NCBI GenBank assembly: GCA_028564925.1
Contig: CM053030.1
Coordinates: 3,222,647-3,286,646 of the forward strand
Direction of reading: 5' to 3'
Length of the DNA: 64,000 bases
DNA from: Lithobates sylvaticus
Taxonomy: Eukaryota > Chordata > Amphibia > Anura > Ranidae
In this document: piece after piece, positions 61,731-64,000 of the stretch
Position numbering within the stretch: position 1 is the stretch's first letter
How the letters are laid out: every line of letters begins with the position of its first letter
Made by a program: the position numbers and the translations under genes
Notes under the pieces: model-generated
Told to the model about the DNA's origin: nothing
Seen by the model: the letters and a program-made list of their open reading frames with translations, nothing else
Database searches by the model: none

Positions 61731-64000
61731 CACCATAGTCACATGACACCAGTACACTGCCAGCACTCACTACATTGGCTCACCATAGTCACATGACACC
61801 AGTACACTGCCAGCACTCACTACATTGTCTCACCATAGTCACATGACACCAGTACACTGCCAGCACTCACTACATTGGCTTATAGTCACATGACACCAGT
61901 ACACTGCCGGCACTCACTACATTGGTTTATCATAGTCACATGACACCAGTACACTGCCGGCACTCACTACATTGGCTTATAGTCACATGACACCAGTACA
62001 CTGCCAGCACTCACTACATTGGCTCACCATAGTCACATGACACCAGTACACTGCCAGCACTCACTACATTGGCTCACCATAGTCACATGACACCAGTACA
62101 CTGCCGGCACTCACTACATTGGCTTATCGTAGTCACATGACACCAGTACACTGCCAGCACTCACTACATTGGCTTATCCTAGTCACATGACACCAGTACA
62201 CTGCCAGCACTCACTACATTGGCTTATCGTAGTCACATGACACCAGTACACTGCCGGCACTCACTACATTGGCTTATCGTAGTCACATGACACCAGTACA
62301 CTGCCAGCACTCACTACATTGGCTTATCGTAGTCACATGACACCAGTACACTGCCGGCACTCACTACATTGGCTTATCATAGTCACATGACACCAGTACA
62401 CTGCCAGCACACACTACATTGGCTTATCGTAGTCACATGACACCAGTACACTGCCGGCACTCACTACATTGGCTTATCATAGTCACATGACACCAGTACA
62501 CTGCCGGCACTCACTACATTGGCTTATCATAGTCACATGACACCAGTACACTGCCGGCACTCACTACATTGGTTTATCATAGTCACATGACACCAGTACA
62601 CTGCCGGCACTCACTACATTGGTTTATCATAGTCACATGACACCAGTACACTGCCGGCACTCACTACATTGGCTTATCATAGTCACATGACACCAGTACA
62701 CTGCCAGCACACACTACATTGGATTATCATAGTCACATGACACCAGTACACTGCCAGCACTCACTACATTGGATTATCATAGTCACATGACACCAGTACA
62801 CTGCCGGCACTCACTACATTGGCTCATCATAGTCACATGACACCAGTACACTGCCAGCACTCACTACATTGGCTTATCATAGTCACATGACACCAGTACA
62901 CTGTCAGCACTCACTACATTGGCTTATCATAGTCACATGACACCAGTACACTGTCAGCACTCACTACATTGGATTATCATAGTCACATGACACCAGTACA
63001 CTGCCAGCACTCACTACATTGGCTTATCATAGTCACATGACACCAGTACACTGCCAGCACTCACTACATTGGCTTATCATAGTCACATGACACCAGTACA
63101 CTGCCAGCACACACTACATTGGATTATCGTAGTCACATGACACCAGTACACTGCCGGCACTCACTACATTGGATTATCATAGTCACATGACACCAGTACA
63201 CTGCCAGCACTCACTACATTGGCTCACCATAGTCACATGACACCAGTACACTGCCAGCACTCACTACATTGGCTTATCATAGTCACATGACACCAGTACA
63301 CTGCCAGCACACACTACATTGGCTTATCATAGTCACATGACACCAGTACACTGCCAGCACTCACTACATTGGCTTATCATAGTCACATGACACCAGTACA
63401 CTGTCAGCACTCACTACATTGGCTTATCATAGTCACATGACACCAGTACACTGTCAGCACTCACTACATTGGCTTATCATAGTCACATGACACCAGTACA
63501 CTGCCAGCACTCACTACATTGGCTTATCATAGTCACATGACACCAGTACACTGTCAGCACTCACTACATTGGCTTATCATAGTCACATGACACCAGTACA
63601 CTGTCAGCACTCACTACATTGGCTTATCATAGTCACATGACACCAGTACACTGTCAGCACTCACTACATTGGCTTATCATAGTCACATGACACCAGTACA
63701 CTGTCAGCACTCACTACATTGGCTTATCATAGTCACATGACACCAGTACACTGCCAGCACTCACTACATTGGCTTATCATAGTCACATGACACCAGTACA
63801 CTGCCGGCACTCACTACATTGGCTCAGGGTGATCACATGACACCAGTATACTGCCAGCACTCACTACATTGGCTTATCATAGTCACATGACACCAGTACA
63901 CTGTCAGCACTCACTACATTGGCTTATCATAGTCACATGACACTAGTACACTGCCAGCACTCACTACATTGGCTTTTCGTAGTCACATGACACCAGTACA
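61731..64000. repeat. 50-bp minisatellite running off the right edge
   Basis: About 45 copies of a 50-bp unit with AGTCACATGACACCAGTACA, CTGCCAGCACTCACTACATT and GGCTTATCAT. Every copy holds TCACATGA, the M-box type E-box bound by MITF/TFE factors. It begins 50 bp after the donor at 61681, so probably lies in a 3' UTR intron. Confidence 0.96.

Overview
The window looks like nuclear DNA from an anuran amphibian, plausibly a ranid-type frog. This is inferred from introns packed with minisatellites, a TTAA/CCACTTT piggyBac-like MITE, hAT elements with TAGACATGTGC and TAGGGATGAGC ends, and the lack of any compact or operon-like coding. No rRNA, tRNA, CRISPR or bacterial gene is visible. Almost all long open frames are by-products of tandem repeats whose period is a multiple of 3 or which lack stops.

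Layout. 1-2241 is a 9-bp minisatellite that runs in from the left edge. 2242-7458 holds weak exon-like segments, a 40-52 bp degenerate array interrupted by a clean solo LTR, a GAT microsatellite and a 24-bp array. About 7459-30359 is a 23-kb array of a 30-bp unit with nested higher-order duplications. About 30690-35600 is degraded sequence that looks like unpolished or chimeric assembly consensus, including a corrupted copy of sequence found intact at 35850-36500. 36458-42279 is a transposon cluster: a piggyBac-like MITE, then a foldback element with a 15-bp target duplication whose loop contains a 2.7-kb hAT foldback. 42775-45982 holds C-rich and 24-bp arrays.

The one convincing gene runs on the + strand from 46589 to 61673. 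Six coding exons, all joined by phase-0 introns, give a predicted 257-residue secreted protein: signal peptide, basic segment, two CLGCC-containing exons, a Thr-rich exon ending in SSSSSEE, and a last coding exon ending in SSSSEED. I do not recognise it by name. Its phase-0 introns, signal-peptide exon preceded by an untranslated segment, acidic phosphoserine-type motifs and stop codon just before another splice donor recall the secretory calcium-binding phosphoprotein (SCPP) plan, but the cysteines are atypical. This is the best candidate for something undescribed.

Most introns of this gene carry their own repeat: a 39-bp array of CTCF-like cores in the first, an 82-bp array in the third, a 25-bp array plus hAT, Harbinger and LTR insertions in the fourth, a 253-bp palindrome in the fifth, and a 50-bp E-box-bearing array that starts just after the stop and runs off the right edge.
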